The translations under genes were made by a program, and so were the position numbers. Below, piece after piece: positions 7,699 through 17,026 of a stretch of 64,000 bases of DNA. Each line of letters begins with the position of its first letter. The stretch's first letter is position 1. This DNA is from Dyadobacter bucti. Its GTDB lineage: Bacteria > Bacteroidota > Bacteroidia > Cytophagales > Spirosomataceae. The notes under the pieces were generated by a model that saw only the letters and a list, made by a program, of their open reading frames with translations, had not been told where the DNA came from and did not search any database. The stretch covers positions 744,001 to 808,000 of the forward strand of contig NZ_SWFP01000003.1 of assembly GCF_005869225.1 (NCBI RefSeq), given 5' to 3'.

Positions 7699-9273
7699 AT
7701 GAAAAAAATTTGCAGAACTTCAGCCACACTGTTATTGCTGCTGTGCGGCGGTAACCAATTGCAAGCGCAGACGCATTATGGCCTGGGTGCAGGTGAAAAA
7801 GGATTGAATCATTCGTTTTTTGGTTTCCATGCGGGTAAAGTGAATACCGCCCAGGATAATACATTCATAGGATATCTTTCTGGAACTTCTAATGGAGTCG
7901 GTTTGGCTAACACTTTTGTCGGTGCGAGATCCGGGGCTCTCAATATCAAGGGTGAGAAAAACACTTTTATTGGTATGCAGGCGGGGATGAAAAACACTGC
8001 TGGTAACAGCAACGTTTTTGTTGGGATGGAGGCTGGGCTGAACAATTTGAGTGGCTGGGCAAATACCTATCTCGGTGCAACCGCAGGCCACGCCAATGTG
8101 GCTGGAGTGAACAACACGCTCATTGGTTTCGAAGCGGGGTTTTCAAATGCAGCAAATAACAATACATTTCTGGGGCATCAGTCAGGATATAGCAATGAGA
8201 ACGGCGCGAACAACACCTTCATTGGGATATCGGCGGGATTCAAGAACAAAGCGGGTGCATACAACACGTTTGCGGGCAGCAATGCCGGTTTTTCCAATGC
8301 GGGCGGTAGCGAAAATGCTTTTTTCGGTAATAGCGCGGGAAAGGAAAATATTGGCGGAAATAACAATGCATATTTTGGAAACTGGGCCGGAAGCAATCTG
8401 AAGTCAGGAAGTAACAATACTTTCCTGGGATATGCCGCAGGTGGTAACGATAACCTTATCAATGCCACAGCAGTCGGTGCTTTGGCTAAGGTTACGCAAA
8501 GCAACAGCCTTGTTTTGGGTAATAATGCAAATGTAGGAATCGGAGTTTCCTCGCCGACTTATCAGCTGCATTTGAGTACTTCGTCCGCTGCCAAAATCGG
8601 ATCGTCAACCTGGGGTGTAATTTCTGACAAAAGATTGAAGAAAGACATTTCGGAATTTACCGACGGTCTTCAGGCATTGAAACAAATAAATCCTGTCTGG
8701 TTTAGTTACAATGGTCAGGCAGGAATAAGGGAAACTAGAAAATTTGTAGGCGTCATTGCACAGGAAATGCAAAAGGTCGCTCCTTATACAGTTGGCACTT
8801 TTACCTACAAAGATTCTTTGGGTAATAAAACGGAATATCTTGACTATGATGCCAACGCTGTTACATACATTGTGATCAATGCTGTAAAGGAACAACAGGC
8901 GATGATTGAGCAGAAAAATTCAGAGATACAGGAATTGTCGGCACGTCTAGAGAAATTGGAAAAACTGCTGTCTGCGGCACCTGTTGATTTCAACAAAAAT
9001 ACGGAGGCAAATGGTGTGATGCTGGAACAGAATGCGCCAAACGGCTTTTCGCAGAATACATCCATTAAATACTTTATTCCAAAATCGGTGCAAAATGCGG
9101 TGATAGATATTTATACGGTTGATGGCGTAAAAGTTGAATCTCATTCCATTGCTGAAAGAGGTGCAGGGGAATTGAAAGTTTCGGCCACTAAATTCCAAAA
9201 TGGTGTACTCATTTATGATCTGATTACGGATGGTAAAAATGCTGGCGCTAAAAAAATGATCGTAAGCAAATAG
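7699..9273 (+). CDS. Secreted repeat protein with S74 chaperone domain and T9SS sorting domain
   Basis: 524 residues. Signal peptide 1-24 (cleavage after Gln-Ala-Gln). Residues about 35-250 are 17-residue repeats of the pattern Asn-Thr-Phe-x-Gly-x-x-Ala-Gly-x-x-Asn-x-x-Gly, like the YadA-type head of trimeric adhesins or phage tail fibres. Residues about 305-400 are a peptidase S74 intramolecular chaperone domain, starting at Ser309 in Ser-Asp-Lys-Arg-Leu-Lys-Lys-Asp and including Gly-Val-Ile-Ala-Gln-Glu-Met. A coiled coil (about 396-425) follows, then a beta-rich C-terminal domain (about 445-524) of the type A T9SS sorting kind, ending Lys-Met-Ile-Val-Ser-Lys. It is likely a trimeric surface or secreted fibre. 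The preceding 250 bp hold only the leader and promoter region. Confidence 0.85.
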   Translation: MKKICRTSATLLLLLCGGNQLQAQTHYGLGAGEKGLNHSFFGFHAGKVNTAQDNTFIGYLSGTSNGVGLANTFVGARSGALNIKGEKNTFIGMQAGMKNTAGNSNVFVGMEAGLNNLSGWANTYLGATAGHANVAGVNNTLIGFEAGFSNAANNNTFLGHQSGYSNENGANNTFIGISAGFKNKAGAYNTFAGSNAGFSNAGGSENAFFGNSAGKENIGGNNNAYFGNWAGSNLKSGSNNTFLGYAAGGNDNLINATAVGALAKVTQSNSLVLGNNANVGIGVSSPTYQLHLSTSSAAKIGSSTWGVISDKRLKKDISEFTDGLQALKQINPVWFSYNGQAGIRETRKFVGVIAQEMQKVAPYTVGTFTYKDSLGNKTEYLDYDANAVTYIVINAVKEQQAMIEQKNSEIQELSARLEKLEKLLSAAPVDFNKNTEANGVMLEQNAPNGFSQNTSIKYFIPKSVQNAVIDIYTVDGVKVESHSIAERGAGELKVSATKFQNGVLIYDLITDGKNAGAKKMIVSK

Positions 9274-9301
9274 TTATGTAGAAATAAAAACTGTAAATCA
9301 A

Positions 9302-9340
9302 CAAAAAGTGGCTTCCGACTGTTGCGGAAGCCACTTTTTG
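9302..9340. terminator. Bidirectional terminator
   Basis: CAAAAAGTGGCTTCCG (9302-9317) pairs perfectly with 9325-9340 around a 7-nt loop, with T-runs in both directions. It separates the convergent S74 and ThuA-fusion genes. Confidence 0.9.
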
Positions 9341-9359
9341 TAAAATCATTGCTCTGTTA

Positions 9360-12300
9360 TCAGAGTGTCGCATTATTGAACTGGATCCAGTCAATACCGA
9401 AAAGCGGTTTTTTCGCGTCGGTATTTTTGAATACAAAGTATACCTTCTGCATGCCCTTGGCGACCGGTGTTTTGATCGGGACTTCAACGGTTTGCGAAGA
9501 CTCAATTTTTGCCTCTCCGATCTTTACACCGGTAGCAGATCCCAGCCTTACTTCCAGTGTGCCGCCAGCCGTTTTGTCCTCGGCACGAAGCGCAGCAACA
9601 GATAGACTTGCTATTTCATTTAAATCGATATCATCAAAAGAGATATAGCTTCCATTCTTCAGGCCTATCACAACTTCGGAGCCGCTATCGACTTTGAACT
9701 TCACAATGTCATTGCTGGAATCCAGTGTGTTGGCTTTAATCCGTGCAGGTCGGAGTGCCACGGTTTTGGAACCAGACAGAGGCCCCATACCACTGCTGCC
9801 CTTGTCTGTATAGCTTGCGGTGAAAATATATGAACCGTCTTTTTGTTTGGCCTGGGTTACATAAGAACTCTTCAAAGGTTTTTTATCAACCACTTTTTCT
9901 TTGGCCAGCGACAGAATATATTTCACCATTTCTTCGGCTTCTTCGGGTTTGTGCTGCGGGTGGGCTGCCATAGCTTGCTCTCCCCAGACGCCTCCACCGC
10001 CTTTGATCACTTTATCAGCCAGCGTTTTTACAGAATTTCTCTCTTTTTCATATTTTTTAGCCACTTCAATATAAGCTGGTCCTATCGACTTTTTATCAAT
10101 AGAGTGACAAGCTTTACAGTCGCTCAGCTCGATCAGACGTTTGCCGGTTTCAAATCCGGTATTTGCCTGGTGACCCTGCGCCAGCTGAGTTTTGTCGAAT
10201 CCTTCCAGGTAATTAATGGTAAGGGTAACTTCGTCTTCCGGGATTTTCTTGTTGGCAATACTGCCATCTTCTTTATCTGATACCGAAACTTCGTAATTCA
10301 CGGGTTTATCATTCCAATAAAAGGTTTTGTTCCCTTTAATGGCGACATCAACCTTTGGAATTGCATTGCCGACTTTGATAGTTACCTCTGAGGTATTGCT
10401 GTTACCCGCACTGTCGGTAACTTTTAAGGTAGCAACGTATTCGCCCGCCTTGGCATAGGTGAATGAAGGGTTTGCCAATGTGCTTTTTGGTAATCCCTTT
10501 CCAAATGACCATTCGTATTTGATAGCATCACCGTCATAATCCAAAGAGCCTTTTGACGAGAACATTACTTTCAGCGGCACCGCGCCAACTGTATTCGTGG
10601 CACTTGCTGCAGCCACGGGCACCCGGTTTCCCGCATTAAAAGTAATGTGTGATAAGCTGGCTTCATCATTTTGCGCAAACCAGTTGGGGCCGTACTCCAG
10701 CGTGTACAATGAACCGTCATTCGCCAATTGCATATCAATCGGGTGACTGAACTTAGCATTGGGCATAAAACGCTCGATGTTACGAATGTCGCCCTGCTCG
10801 TTCATGGTCACAATATTGATATAATCCCTTATCCAGTCGTAGGCAAAAAATTTCCCATTATAATAATCCGGAAATTTATTCTTGCTGTCTTTAAAGTCAT
10901 TGGCATAGTACACAGGGCCTGCCATAGCATTGCGCCCGCCTTTTCCTACAACCGGGCCAAACTCTGGTGAGTCGGCGTAAGGATACCAGATGAACGCCGG
11001 CTGGGCAGGAGGGAGCTCTCTGAGACCGGTGTTATGAGGCGAGTCGTTGATAGGAGCAGCAGGATCGAATGGTTTGCCAGATGTACTGTCAGCAAAATTA
11101 AAATCCACATAGGGTTTATTATCGGCAATAAACAATGGATAACCAAAATATCCTGCTTTTCTGGCTTGATTGACTTCGTCATATCCCCGCGGCCCGCGCT
11201 TGGGATCATCATTCGAAGCATCGGGACCAACGTCACCCCAGTACAAATAACCGGTATGCTGATCGACAGAAATCCTGTACGGATTACGGGTGCCCATGAC
11301 GTAAATTTCAGGGCGGGCCTTAGGATTTCCGGCTGGGAAAAGATTTCCCTCCGGGATATCGTAAAGGTTGGTTCCGCCGGGCATGTTCGCGCGCCGATCG
11401 CCGTATCTTGGTTTAATGCGCAGCACTTTACCGCGGAGCGAATTTGTGTTCGATGATGAATGCTGTCCATCCCATCCTTCCCGGCCCGGCCGCTCATCGA
11501 TAGGTCCGTAACCATTGGATTGAAACGGGTTTACATCGTCTCCGGTCGACAAGTACAGGTTTCCCTTGCTATCCCAGGCTATGGAGCCGCCGGTGTGGCA
11601 GCAGTCAGTTCTTTTTACGGGTACTGTCAACAGCTTTTCCTCGGTAGAAAGCAGTAAAGTATCTTTTACATCATCATATTTGAAGCGTGACAAATGCTGG
11701 GCAGTATCAGCCTCAGAAGATGGGGGAGAATAATAGAGGTAAACCAGTTTATTGGTTTTAAAATTAGGGTCAATATTCAAACCCATTAAACCATATTCCT
11801 GTTTTGTATAAACCGGAACCTCGGCAACCAGCTTTACTTTGCCGGTTTTCGGATTGTAGAGCTTTAATTTCCCTTTTCTTTCCGCAAATAAAACGCGCTG
11901 GTCTTCCAGTACCACGAGCTCCGTGGGCTCATCCAGTTTGGTAGCAAGCACTTTTTTGGTAAACCTGTTTTCCTCGGGGCGGGCTTTGGAATAATCAAGG
12001 CTGGAAGCCATAACGTATTCCAGTCCGCCAGTTAAATGTTTGACAAATACCGGGTTAACAAACGTAGCGTCTTCATGGCCGAAATTGGTATAAAATGCCT
12101 TTCCACCATCATATTCGTGGTACCACGACATGGGATGGTCGTCACCCATTTTTCCGTCCTTGTAAGTTTTTTCGTCAATCTTGACAAGAACGGTAACCTT
12201 TGGGTTGAAGCTTTTGAAATCATAGAATTCGTCCTTGATCTTCCACTTTTTCGGAAAATCCTTCATAGAAGGGTGGTTGTCATTGACTACATAAGCCTCG

Positions 12301-12764
12301 CCCTCCTGCACATTGGGATTGCCTGGATGGCTGGCAAAATAAGCGCCTGACAATTTATTGTACCAGGGCCAGTCATATTCGGTGTCGGTAGCAGCATGAA
12401 TACCTACATAACCACCGCCAGCCTGAATATAATGTTCGAAAGCGTCCTGTTCTTTTTCGTTAAGGATGTTTCCGGTAGTGTTCAGAAAGATGACTGCGCT
12501 GTATTTTTTGAGGTTCTGATCCGTAAAAACACCCGCCTTTTCCGTTGTGTCAACGGCAAAACCCTTTTCCTGACCGAGTTTAATGATCGCGGCTTTACCC
12601 GCAGGAATAGAGGAATGACGGAAACCTGCGGTTTTTGAGAAGACCAGGACACGTTTTTCGGGTGTAACTTTTTGACCGAATGCATTGATACAACAGCAGA
12701 TTATTGCCGCCATACCGAATATCCGGAGACGTTTTAAGGAATTTGGGTAAGCGAAATCAGTCAT
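9360..12764 (-). CDS. ThuA / PQQ-type sugar dehydrogenase / PKD / cytochrome c / CBM6-like multidomain protein
   Basis: 1134 residues. Signal peptide about 1-30. ThuA domain about 36-255 (Gly-Phe-Arg-His-Ser at 47-51, Gly-Gly-Gly-Tyr-Val-Gly-Ile-His-Ala at 116-124). Glucose/sorbosone dehydrogenase-type beta-propeller about 270-700, with His390 in Cys-Cys-His-Thr-Gly-Gly and an Arg-Asn-Pro-Tyr-Arg strand at 493-497. PKD domain about 718-798. Mono-haem cytochrome c about 870-955 with Cys883, Cys886, His887 and a likely distal Met932. A C-terminal carbohydrate-binding (CBM6-like) domain runs from about 965 to 1134. The layout suggests periplasmic oxidation of a sugar with electrons passed to its own haem. 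Quinone cofactor and substrate are inferred. It ends a sugar locus, with a terminator between it and the next upstream gene. Confidence 0.87.
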   Translation of the reverse strand: MTDFAYPNSLKRLRIFGMAAIICCCINAFGQKVTPEKRVLVFSKTAGFRHSSIPAGKAAIIKLGQEKGFAVDTTEKAGVFTDQNLKKYSAVIFLNTTGNILNEKEQDAFEHYIQAGGGYVGIHAATDTEYDWPWYNKLSGAYFASHPGNPNVQEGEAYVVNDNHPSMKDFPKKWKIKDEFYDFKSFNPKVTVLVKIDEKTYKDGKMGDDHPMSWYHEYDGGKAFYTNFGHEDATFVNPVFVKHLTGGLEYVMASSLDYSKARPEENRFTKKVLATKLDEPTELVVLEDQRVLFAERKGKLKLYNPKTGKVKLVAEVPVYTKQEYGLMGLNIDPNFKTNKLVYLYYSPPSSEADTAQHLSRFKYDDVKDTLLLSTEEKLLTVPVKRTDCCHTGGSIAWDSKGNLYLSTGDDVNPFQSNGYGPIDERPGREGWDGQHSSSNTNSLRGKVLRIKPRYGDRRANMPGGTNLYDIPEGNLFPAGNPKARPEIYVMGTRNPYRISVDQHTGYLYWGDVGPDASNDDPKRGPRGYDEVNQARKAGYFGYPLFIADNKPYVDFNFADSTSGKPFDPAAPINDSPHNTGLRELPPAQPAFIWYPYADSPEFGPVVGKGGRNAMAGPVYYANDFKDSKNKFPDYYNGKFFAYDWIRDYINIVTMNEQGDIRNIERFMPNAKFSHPIDMQLANDGSLYTLEYGPNWFAQNDEASLSHITFNAGNRVPVAAASATNTVGAVPLKVMFSSKGSLDYDGDAIKYEWSFGKGLPKSTLANPSFTYAKAGEYVATLKVTDSAGNSNTSEVTIKVGNAIPKVDVAIKGNKTFYWNDKPVNYEVSVSDKEDGSIANKKIPEDEVTLTINYLEGFDKTQLAQGHQANTGFETGKRLIELSDCKACHSIDKKSIGPAYIEVAKKYEKERNSVKTLADKVIKGGGGVWGEQAMAAHPQHKPEEAEEMVKYILSLAKEKVVDKKPLKSSYVTQAKQKDGSYIFTASYTDKGSSGMGPLSGSKTVALRPARIKANTLDSSNDIVKFKVDSGSEVVIGLKNGSYISFDDIDLNEIASLSVAALRAEDKTAGGTLEVRLGSATGVKIGEAKIESSQTVEVPIKTPVAKGMQKVYFVFKNTDAKKPLFGIDWIQFNNATL

Positions 12765-12799
12765 TATGAATTGGTTGTAGTTGGTTCACTATTTATGCA

Positions 12800-12833
12800 A
12801 AAAACCTATCTTCCATAAGAAGGATAGGTTTTT
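12800..12833 (-). terminator. Terminator of the sugar isomerase operon
   Basis: AAAAACCTATC (12800-12810) pairs with GATAGGTTTTT (12823-12833). On the minus strand it lies after the isomerase gene and before the ThuA-fusion gene, so the latter probably has its own promoter. Confidence 0.75.
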
Positions 12834-12861
12834 AATATACTTGTTAAGGAGACAATTATAA

Positions 12862-13914
12862 TTAGAGTCCCAGAACCTTGCGATTGAAAGCCTCATCAGC
12901 TCCCGTTCCTGCGAAGTCGTCGAATGCTTTCGTAGTTACCTCAATTATGTGGCCTTCGATGAAAGGAGCACCTTCCGCGGCTCCCTGAACCGGTGATTTG
13001 ATACAGCATTCCCATTCAAGAACTGCCCAGCTGTCGTAGTCATACTGAGAAAGCTTGGAGAAAATACTGCCAAAGTCTACTTGTCCGTCACCAAGGGAAC
13101 GGAATCGACCCGCCCGATCGGCCCAGCCTGCAAATCCGCTGTAAACTCCCTGCTTGCCGGTAGCGTTGAATTCCGCGTCTTTTACGTGAAATGCCTTGAT
13201 ACGGTCATGATAAAGATCAATAAACTGGAGGTAATCCAGTTGCTGCAATACAAAGTGGCTAGGATCGTAGTTGATATTAGCTCGGGAATGTCCGTCGAGG
13301 TAATCCACAAACATTTCGAAAGTGGTACCGTCAAAAAGGTCTTCGCCCGGGTGGAGCTCGTAAGCAACGTCTACGCCATTTTCATCATATACATCCAAAA
13401 TTGGCTTCCATCTGGCGGCCAGTTCTTTAAATGCTGTTTCTACTAATCCGGCAGGGCGCTGAGGCCACGGATAAAGAAACGGCCATGCCAACGCACCGGA
13501 GAAGGTAGCGCTTGCTTTCAGGCCAAGATTGCGGCTTGCCTTAGCTACATCCTTCAAATGTTGCGTCGCCCATTCTGCTCTCGCTTTTGGGTTATTCCTC
13601 ACTTCCGGTACTGCGAAACCATCATACATTTCGTCATAAACCGGATGTGAGGCCACCAGCTGCCCGATGATATGGGAGGCAAGCTCAGTGATTTCCAGTC
13701 CTTTATCTTTTAACTTTCCTTTCAGTTCGTCTGCATAAGTCTGAGATTCAGCCGCTTGCTTGATGTCTATGACCCGCGGGTCCCAGGTTGGAAGTTGCAA
13801 ACCCTTATATCCCAAAGCAGCCATATAATCTGCTATTGAATCCAGGGAATTAAACGGAGCCTCATCACCCAAAAACTGGGCAAGAAAGATTCCTGGTCCT
13901 TTTATTGTTTTCAT
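12862..13914 (-). CDS. Sugar phosphate isomerase/epimerase family protein (TIM barrel)
   Basis: 350 residues of the xylose-isomerase-like / AP-endonuclease-2 TIM-barrel superfamily. Probable metal ligands are seen in Tyr-Glu-Leu-His-Pro-Gly-Glu (near 190), Asn-Tyr-Asp-Pro-Ser-His (near 218), Ala-Phe-His-Val-Lys-Asp-Ala-Glu (near 245) and a late Glu in Leu-Glu-Trp-Glu-Cys. Such enzymes interconvert keto and aldo sugars or polyols in the cytoplasm. The substrate is unknown. It is likely co-transcribed with two Gfo/Idh/MocA oxidoreductase genes, although an octamer array and a four-helix-bundle gene lie between them. The ATG is 6 bp from the start of the AT-rich stretch that leads into the repeat array. 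Confidence 0.85.
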   Translation of the reverse strand: MKTIKGPGIFLAQFLGDEAPFNSLDSIADYMAALGYKGLQLPTWDPRVIDIKQAAESQTYADELKGKLKDKGLEITELASHIIGQLVASHPVYDEMYDGFAVPEVRNNPKARAEWATQHLKDVAKASRNLGLKASATFSGALAWPFLYPWPQRPAGLVETAFKELAARWKPILDVYDENGVDVAYELHPGEDLFDGTTFEMFVDYLDGHSRANINYDPSHFVLQQLDYLQFIDLYHDRIKAFHVKDAEFNATGKQGVYSGFAGWADRAGRFRSLGDGQVDFGSIFSKLSQYDYDSWAVLEWECCIKSPVQGAAEGAPFIEGHIIEVTTKAFDDFAGTGADEAFNRKVLGL

Positions 13915-13934
13915 GTTTTAATGTTGAATGACTC

Positions 13935-13984
13935 AATGAGAGAATGAGAGAATGAGAGAATGAGTGAATGAGTGAATGAGTGAA
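13935..13984 (+). repeat. Octamer tandem array (AATGAGAG / AATGAGTG), left flank
   Basis: Six consecutive 8-bp units: three AATGAGAG, then three AATGAGTG, with degenerate ATGAGTGAGT copies continuing to about 14005. It lies between the isomerase start and the end of the four-helix-bundle gene. The same octamer appears in inverted orientation on the far side of that gene. Confidence 0.9.
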
Positions 13985-14008
13985 TTGTGGATGAGTGAGT
14001 TAGTGAAA

Positions 14009-14380
14009 TTAAATGGTGGCGCTTTTTCTTGCTTTGGATAAAATTTTAATAATTTCTTCGGCTTCCTGCATTAAGCTTTTGAGCTTTTCGAGCGGGAGTA
14101 ATCCTGACTCTGATATTATTTCAATCCAAAACAAGGATTCATCAGCTTCCTCAATGGTGATACTCAGCTTTGCGAAAAATTCTCGTTGGCTCCTCGACCT
14201 ACAAACGGCTCTGTAATTAGCTCCAACAGAAGAAGATGATCTCAGAAATTGTTTACCAATAATTCTGGCTTCCTCATTCTGTGGCAAAGACTTAAACAAT
14301 CTGATGCTTCGTAAAACAAAAGATTTAGTCCTGTCTCTAAGAGAATTGACAAACAATTCCTTACTATTTTCACTACCCAT
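14009..14380 (-). CDS. Four-helix-bundle protein (23S rRNA intervening-sequence type)
   Basis: 123 residues, the size of the TIGR02436 / S23-type family: small positively charged four-helix bundles first known from intervening sequences in 23S rRNA genes and related in fold to the Avd protein of diversity-generating retroelements. The family signature is clear in Gly-Lys-Gln-Phe-Leu-Arg-Ser-Ser-Ser-Ser-Val-Gly-Ala-Asn and the Ala-Lys-Leu-Ser-Ile-Thr-Ile-Glu-Glu-Ala-Asp-Glu-Ser helix. The start at 14380 gives the usual length; an in-frame ATG at 14407 lies inside the right octamer array. It is not near any rRNA gene here but within a sugar operon. A nucleic-acid-binding role is presumed from the family. 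Confidence 0.85.
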   Translation of the reverse strand: MGSENSKELFVNSLRDRTKSFVLRSIRLFKSLPQNEEARIIGKQFLRSSSSVGANYRAVCRSRSQREFFAKLSITIEEADESLFWIEIISESGLLPLEKLKSLMQEAEEIIKILSKARKSATI

Positions 14381-14404
14381 AGCCGTGTGTATAAACTCAA
14401 AAAA

Positions 14405-14434
14405 CATTCACTCACTCACTCATTCACTCATTCG
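14405..14434 (-). repeat. Octamer tandem array (GAATGAGT), right flank, inverted
   Basis: Read on the minus strand this is GAATGAGT GAATGAGT GAGT GAGT GAATG. It is therefore inverted relative to the left array at 13935-13984. The two arrays bracket the four-helix-bundle gene and could pair in a transcript. Confidence 0.88.
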
Positions 14435-14437
14435 AAA

Positions 14438-15583
14438 TTATATTTCGACCCAAGCCTGCTTCTTGTTACTTTCCAGAATCTTCTCACATATCAGCAATTC
14501 GCGGTAGCCGTCTGCGAAGGTTGGGAAAGTTGGATTTTCAGGCTGCTTGCCCTGTTCGATGGCGGCGTATACCTCCTTGAACATTTGTTTTGATGTATCA
14601 GGAAAACCTTCGTTGTGGCCGCCGGGGAATGTGATCGTCGAGCGTACATCCTCGTTCACCAGTGAAGGGTCGCGCATCAATATTTCGTTCGCTTTGTCGC
14701 GGTTACCGATCCAAAGCTCGTTTGGCGACTCGGAGCACCAGCTGAAAGTTTTTAGCGAACCTGAGATTTCAAGAGACATCCGGTTTTTACGGCCCGCGGA
14801 AACTTGTGAAACCGTGATCACACCTTTGTTGCCATTATCAAAACGAAGCAACACATTGGCGTGATCTTCGGTAGTAATAGGTACATCGGCATAATCTTCA
14901 GGCTGAAGCATTTTTCCTGAATAGGTTTCAACAGCTTTCAACGGCTTTTTCCGTGTTTTATGGATGGTGTTGAAATCAGCCATTACTGCAATTGTTTTCA
15001 GGCCGGTGATATATTCAAGAATATCCATCAGGTGAGATCCGATATCGGCAATCGCACGGGAGTCGCCGGATTTGTCCGGTTCCAGGCGCCAGTTGTAGTC
15101 GGTCTGATAGAAAAGCCAGTCCTGAAGGTACGATCCGATGAAAGAATAAATCTCTCCCAGTTCGCCTTTTTCGCGCATGGACTTCATCTGACGTGCCAGC
15201 GGATAGTAACGTAAATTGAAATGCACAGCATTCACCAATCCGGTTTTTGCTGCCAGCTCCACCAGTTCTTCCGCTTCCGAAAGATCCTTGGCAAGTGGTT
15301 TTTCGCAGATAACATGTTTGCCTGCAAGTAGCGCGGCTTTGGATTGAGAATAATGAAGAAAGTTTGGTGTACAGATGTGAATCACCTGGATATCATCCTG
15401 CTTCAGCAATTCGTCGAATGTATAAGAACGTTCGATTCCAAGTCCGTCAGCCTTTTGTTTCGCCAGTTCGGCGGTTACTTCACAAAGTGCGGCAACTTCT
15501 ACATTTGGAAGGCGTCTGAGAGCTTCAATATGCGCAGGGCCAATGAAACCTGTACCGACAACGCCGACTTTAATTTTGTTCAT
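14438..15583 (-). CDS. Gfo/Idh/MocA family oxidoreductase (second of two)
   Basis: 381 residues. N-terminal Rossmann fold with Gly-Val-Val-Gly-Thr-Gly-Phe-Ile-Gly at 7-15 for NAD(P), the conserved Cys-Glu-Lys-Pro-Leu-Ala motif (Lys near 94) and a C-terminal beta-sheet domain. The catalytic His is probably that in Asp-Ile-Gly-Ser-His (near 178-182). These enzymes oxidise or reduce hydroxyl groups of sugars or inositols. It lies 70 bp after another Gfo/Idh/MocA gene, and the pair diverges from an MFS transporter, which suggests catabolism of an imported sugar. The substrate cannot be told from the sequence. Confidence 0.9.
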   Translation of the reverse strand: MNKIKVGVVGTGFIGPAHIEALRRLPNVEVAALCEVTAELAKQKADGLGIERSYTFDELLKQDDIQVIHICTPNFLHYSQSKAALLAGKHVICEKPLAKDLSEAEELVELAAKTGLVNAVHFNLRYYPLARQMKSMREKGELGEIYSFIGSYLQDWLFYQTDYNWRLEPDKSGDSRAIADIGSHLMDILEYITGLKTIAVMADFNTIHKTRKKPLKAVETYSGKMLQPEDYADVPITTEDHANVLLRFDNGNKGVITVSQVSAGRKNRMSLEISGSLKTFSWCSESPNELWIGNRDKANEILMRDPSLVNEDVRSTITFPGGHNEGFPDTSKQMFKEVYAAIEQGKQPENPTFPTFADGYRELLICEKILESNKKQAWVEI

Positions 15584-15653
15584 AAATGGGTATTGAATGA
15601 AAGGTGAAAAGTGTCCGCCAAAGCGGTTTTTGATTTAAAATTGAGGTTAAAAG

Positions 15654-16802
15654 TTACAAGAAATCCGTCCACTTCTTGTCTGATGCGTTGGAAGCGATGA
15701 CGGTATCAATGAATTTCATTCCGCGCAAACCATCCTGAGCCGACGGAAAGTCGTACACCGGGTCCGCTGTGGTTCCTTCCCAGTATGCTCGTACATGTAT
15801 TGCAAAATTTCTATACAGATTCGCAAAGGCTTCGAAGTAACCTTCCGGATGGCCCGCTGGTATACGGGTGTGCACCTGAGATGCCTTTGAAAGGTTACCG
15901 ACACCTGTGCGGATAATCCGGGTTCCCTGGTTTGTCTTATGGATCAGTGTGTTAGGTTCCATTTGTTTCCACTGCAGGCCGCCTGTTTCTCCATACACGC
16001 GGATATTCAGATCGTTTTCTTCTCCGTTTGCGATCTGGCTGTTTTGCAGGATTCCTTTTGCACCGTTGTCAAAACGAAGTAAAACGTGTGCATCATCATC
16101 GAGAAGGCGGCCTTCCACAAAAATCGTCAGGTCTGCGCAGACCTGAGTTATTTTAAGGCCTGTGATGTATTCAGCAAGATTTTCGGCATGTGTACCGATG
16201 TCACCGAGTCCGCCTGCCGCGCCTGAACGTTTGGGGTCGGTTCTCCATGCCGCCTGTTTATTGCCGGTAACTTCAACCAGCGTTGCCAGCCAGCCCTGCG
16301 GATATTCGACGATTACCTTGCGGACAGTACCGATTGCACCTGATGCGATCATCTGGCGCGCTTCCTTTACCATCGGGTAACCGGTATAATTATGAGTGAG
16401 ACAAAATACGAGCCCGGTTTTTTCAGCCAGGGCTACAATTTCTTCTGCTTCCTCGGTATTGAGTGTAATAGGTTTGTCGCAAACTATGTGAAAACCATTT
16501 TCCAGAGCAAGCTTCGTAGGAGCCTTATGCATATGGTTGGGAGTCACGATCGAGACAAAATCCATGCGCTCTCCTTCAGGCAATTGTTTTTCTTTCTCGA
16601 TCATTTCCTCGAAATCGTTATACACTCTGTCTTCAGGCAAATACAACGCTTTTCCGGTTTCTTTTGACTTAGCTGGATCGGAGCTGAACACCCCACAAAC
16701 AAGTTCTATTTCTCCATCCATGATAGCAGCACGGCGATGGACCCCGCCAATGAAGGCATCCAGGGATCCTCCTACCATACCCATCCTTATCTTCCGTGAC
16801 AT
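15654..16802 (-). CDS. Gfo/Idh/MocA family oxidoreductase (first of two)
   Basis: 382 residues. The nucleotide-binding start is [12 protein letters not shown], an extended loop seen in one Gfo/Idh/MocA branch. Cys-Asp-Lys-Pro-Ile-Thr carries the conserved lysine, and Gly-Asp-Ile-Gly-Thr-His the likely catalytic His. It is only distantly similar to its neighbour, so the two probably do different steps rather than being a recent duplication. It is the first gene of the minus-strand sugar operon. The 224 bp upstream to the divergent transporter are AT-rich and should hold both promoters. Confidence 0.9.
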   Translation of the reverse strand: MSRKIRMGMVGGSLDAFIGGVHRRAAIMDGEIELVCGVFSSDPAKSKETGKALYLPEDRVYNDFEEMIEKEKQLPEGERMDFVSIVTPNHMHKAPTKLALENGFHIVCDKPITLNTEEAEEIVALAEKTGLVFCLTHNYTGYPMVKEARQMIASGAIGTVRKVIVEYPQGWLATLVEVTGNKQAAWRTDPKRSGAAGGLGDIGTHAENLAEYITGLKITQVCADLTIFVEGRLLDDDAHVLLRFDNGAKGILQNSQIANGEENDLNIRVYGETGGLQWKQMEPNTLIHKTNQGTRIIRTGVGNLSKASQVHTRIPAGHPEGYFEAFANLYRNFAIHVRAYWEGTTADPVYDFPSAQDGLRGMKFIDTVIASNASDKKWTDFL

Positions 16803-17026
16803 TCCTGTTGGTTTAAGGTTTTGAAAAGTTTTTACAATTACAAAGAGTAGTATACATGACTCTTACTTCTTACAAATATAATTTTAACACATAAAAATCA
16901 TTGCTCCCGGTTAACTAAAACCAGTAGAAATGTGCTTTATTTGTTTTTTTTGTGAAAATGTTAAATAAAAATAATAATCTAAAGAACTAACTTTTATCTC
17001 ACTTAAATATTCAAACCCTAGCTCAC

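Noticed and set aside
13935-14434. CRISPR-like array
   Set aside because: The units are 8 bp with no spacers, and no cas genes are present.
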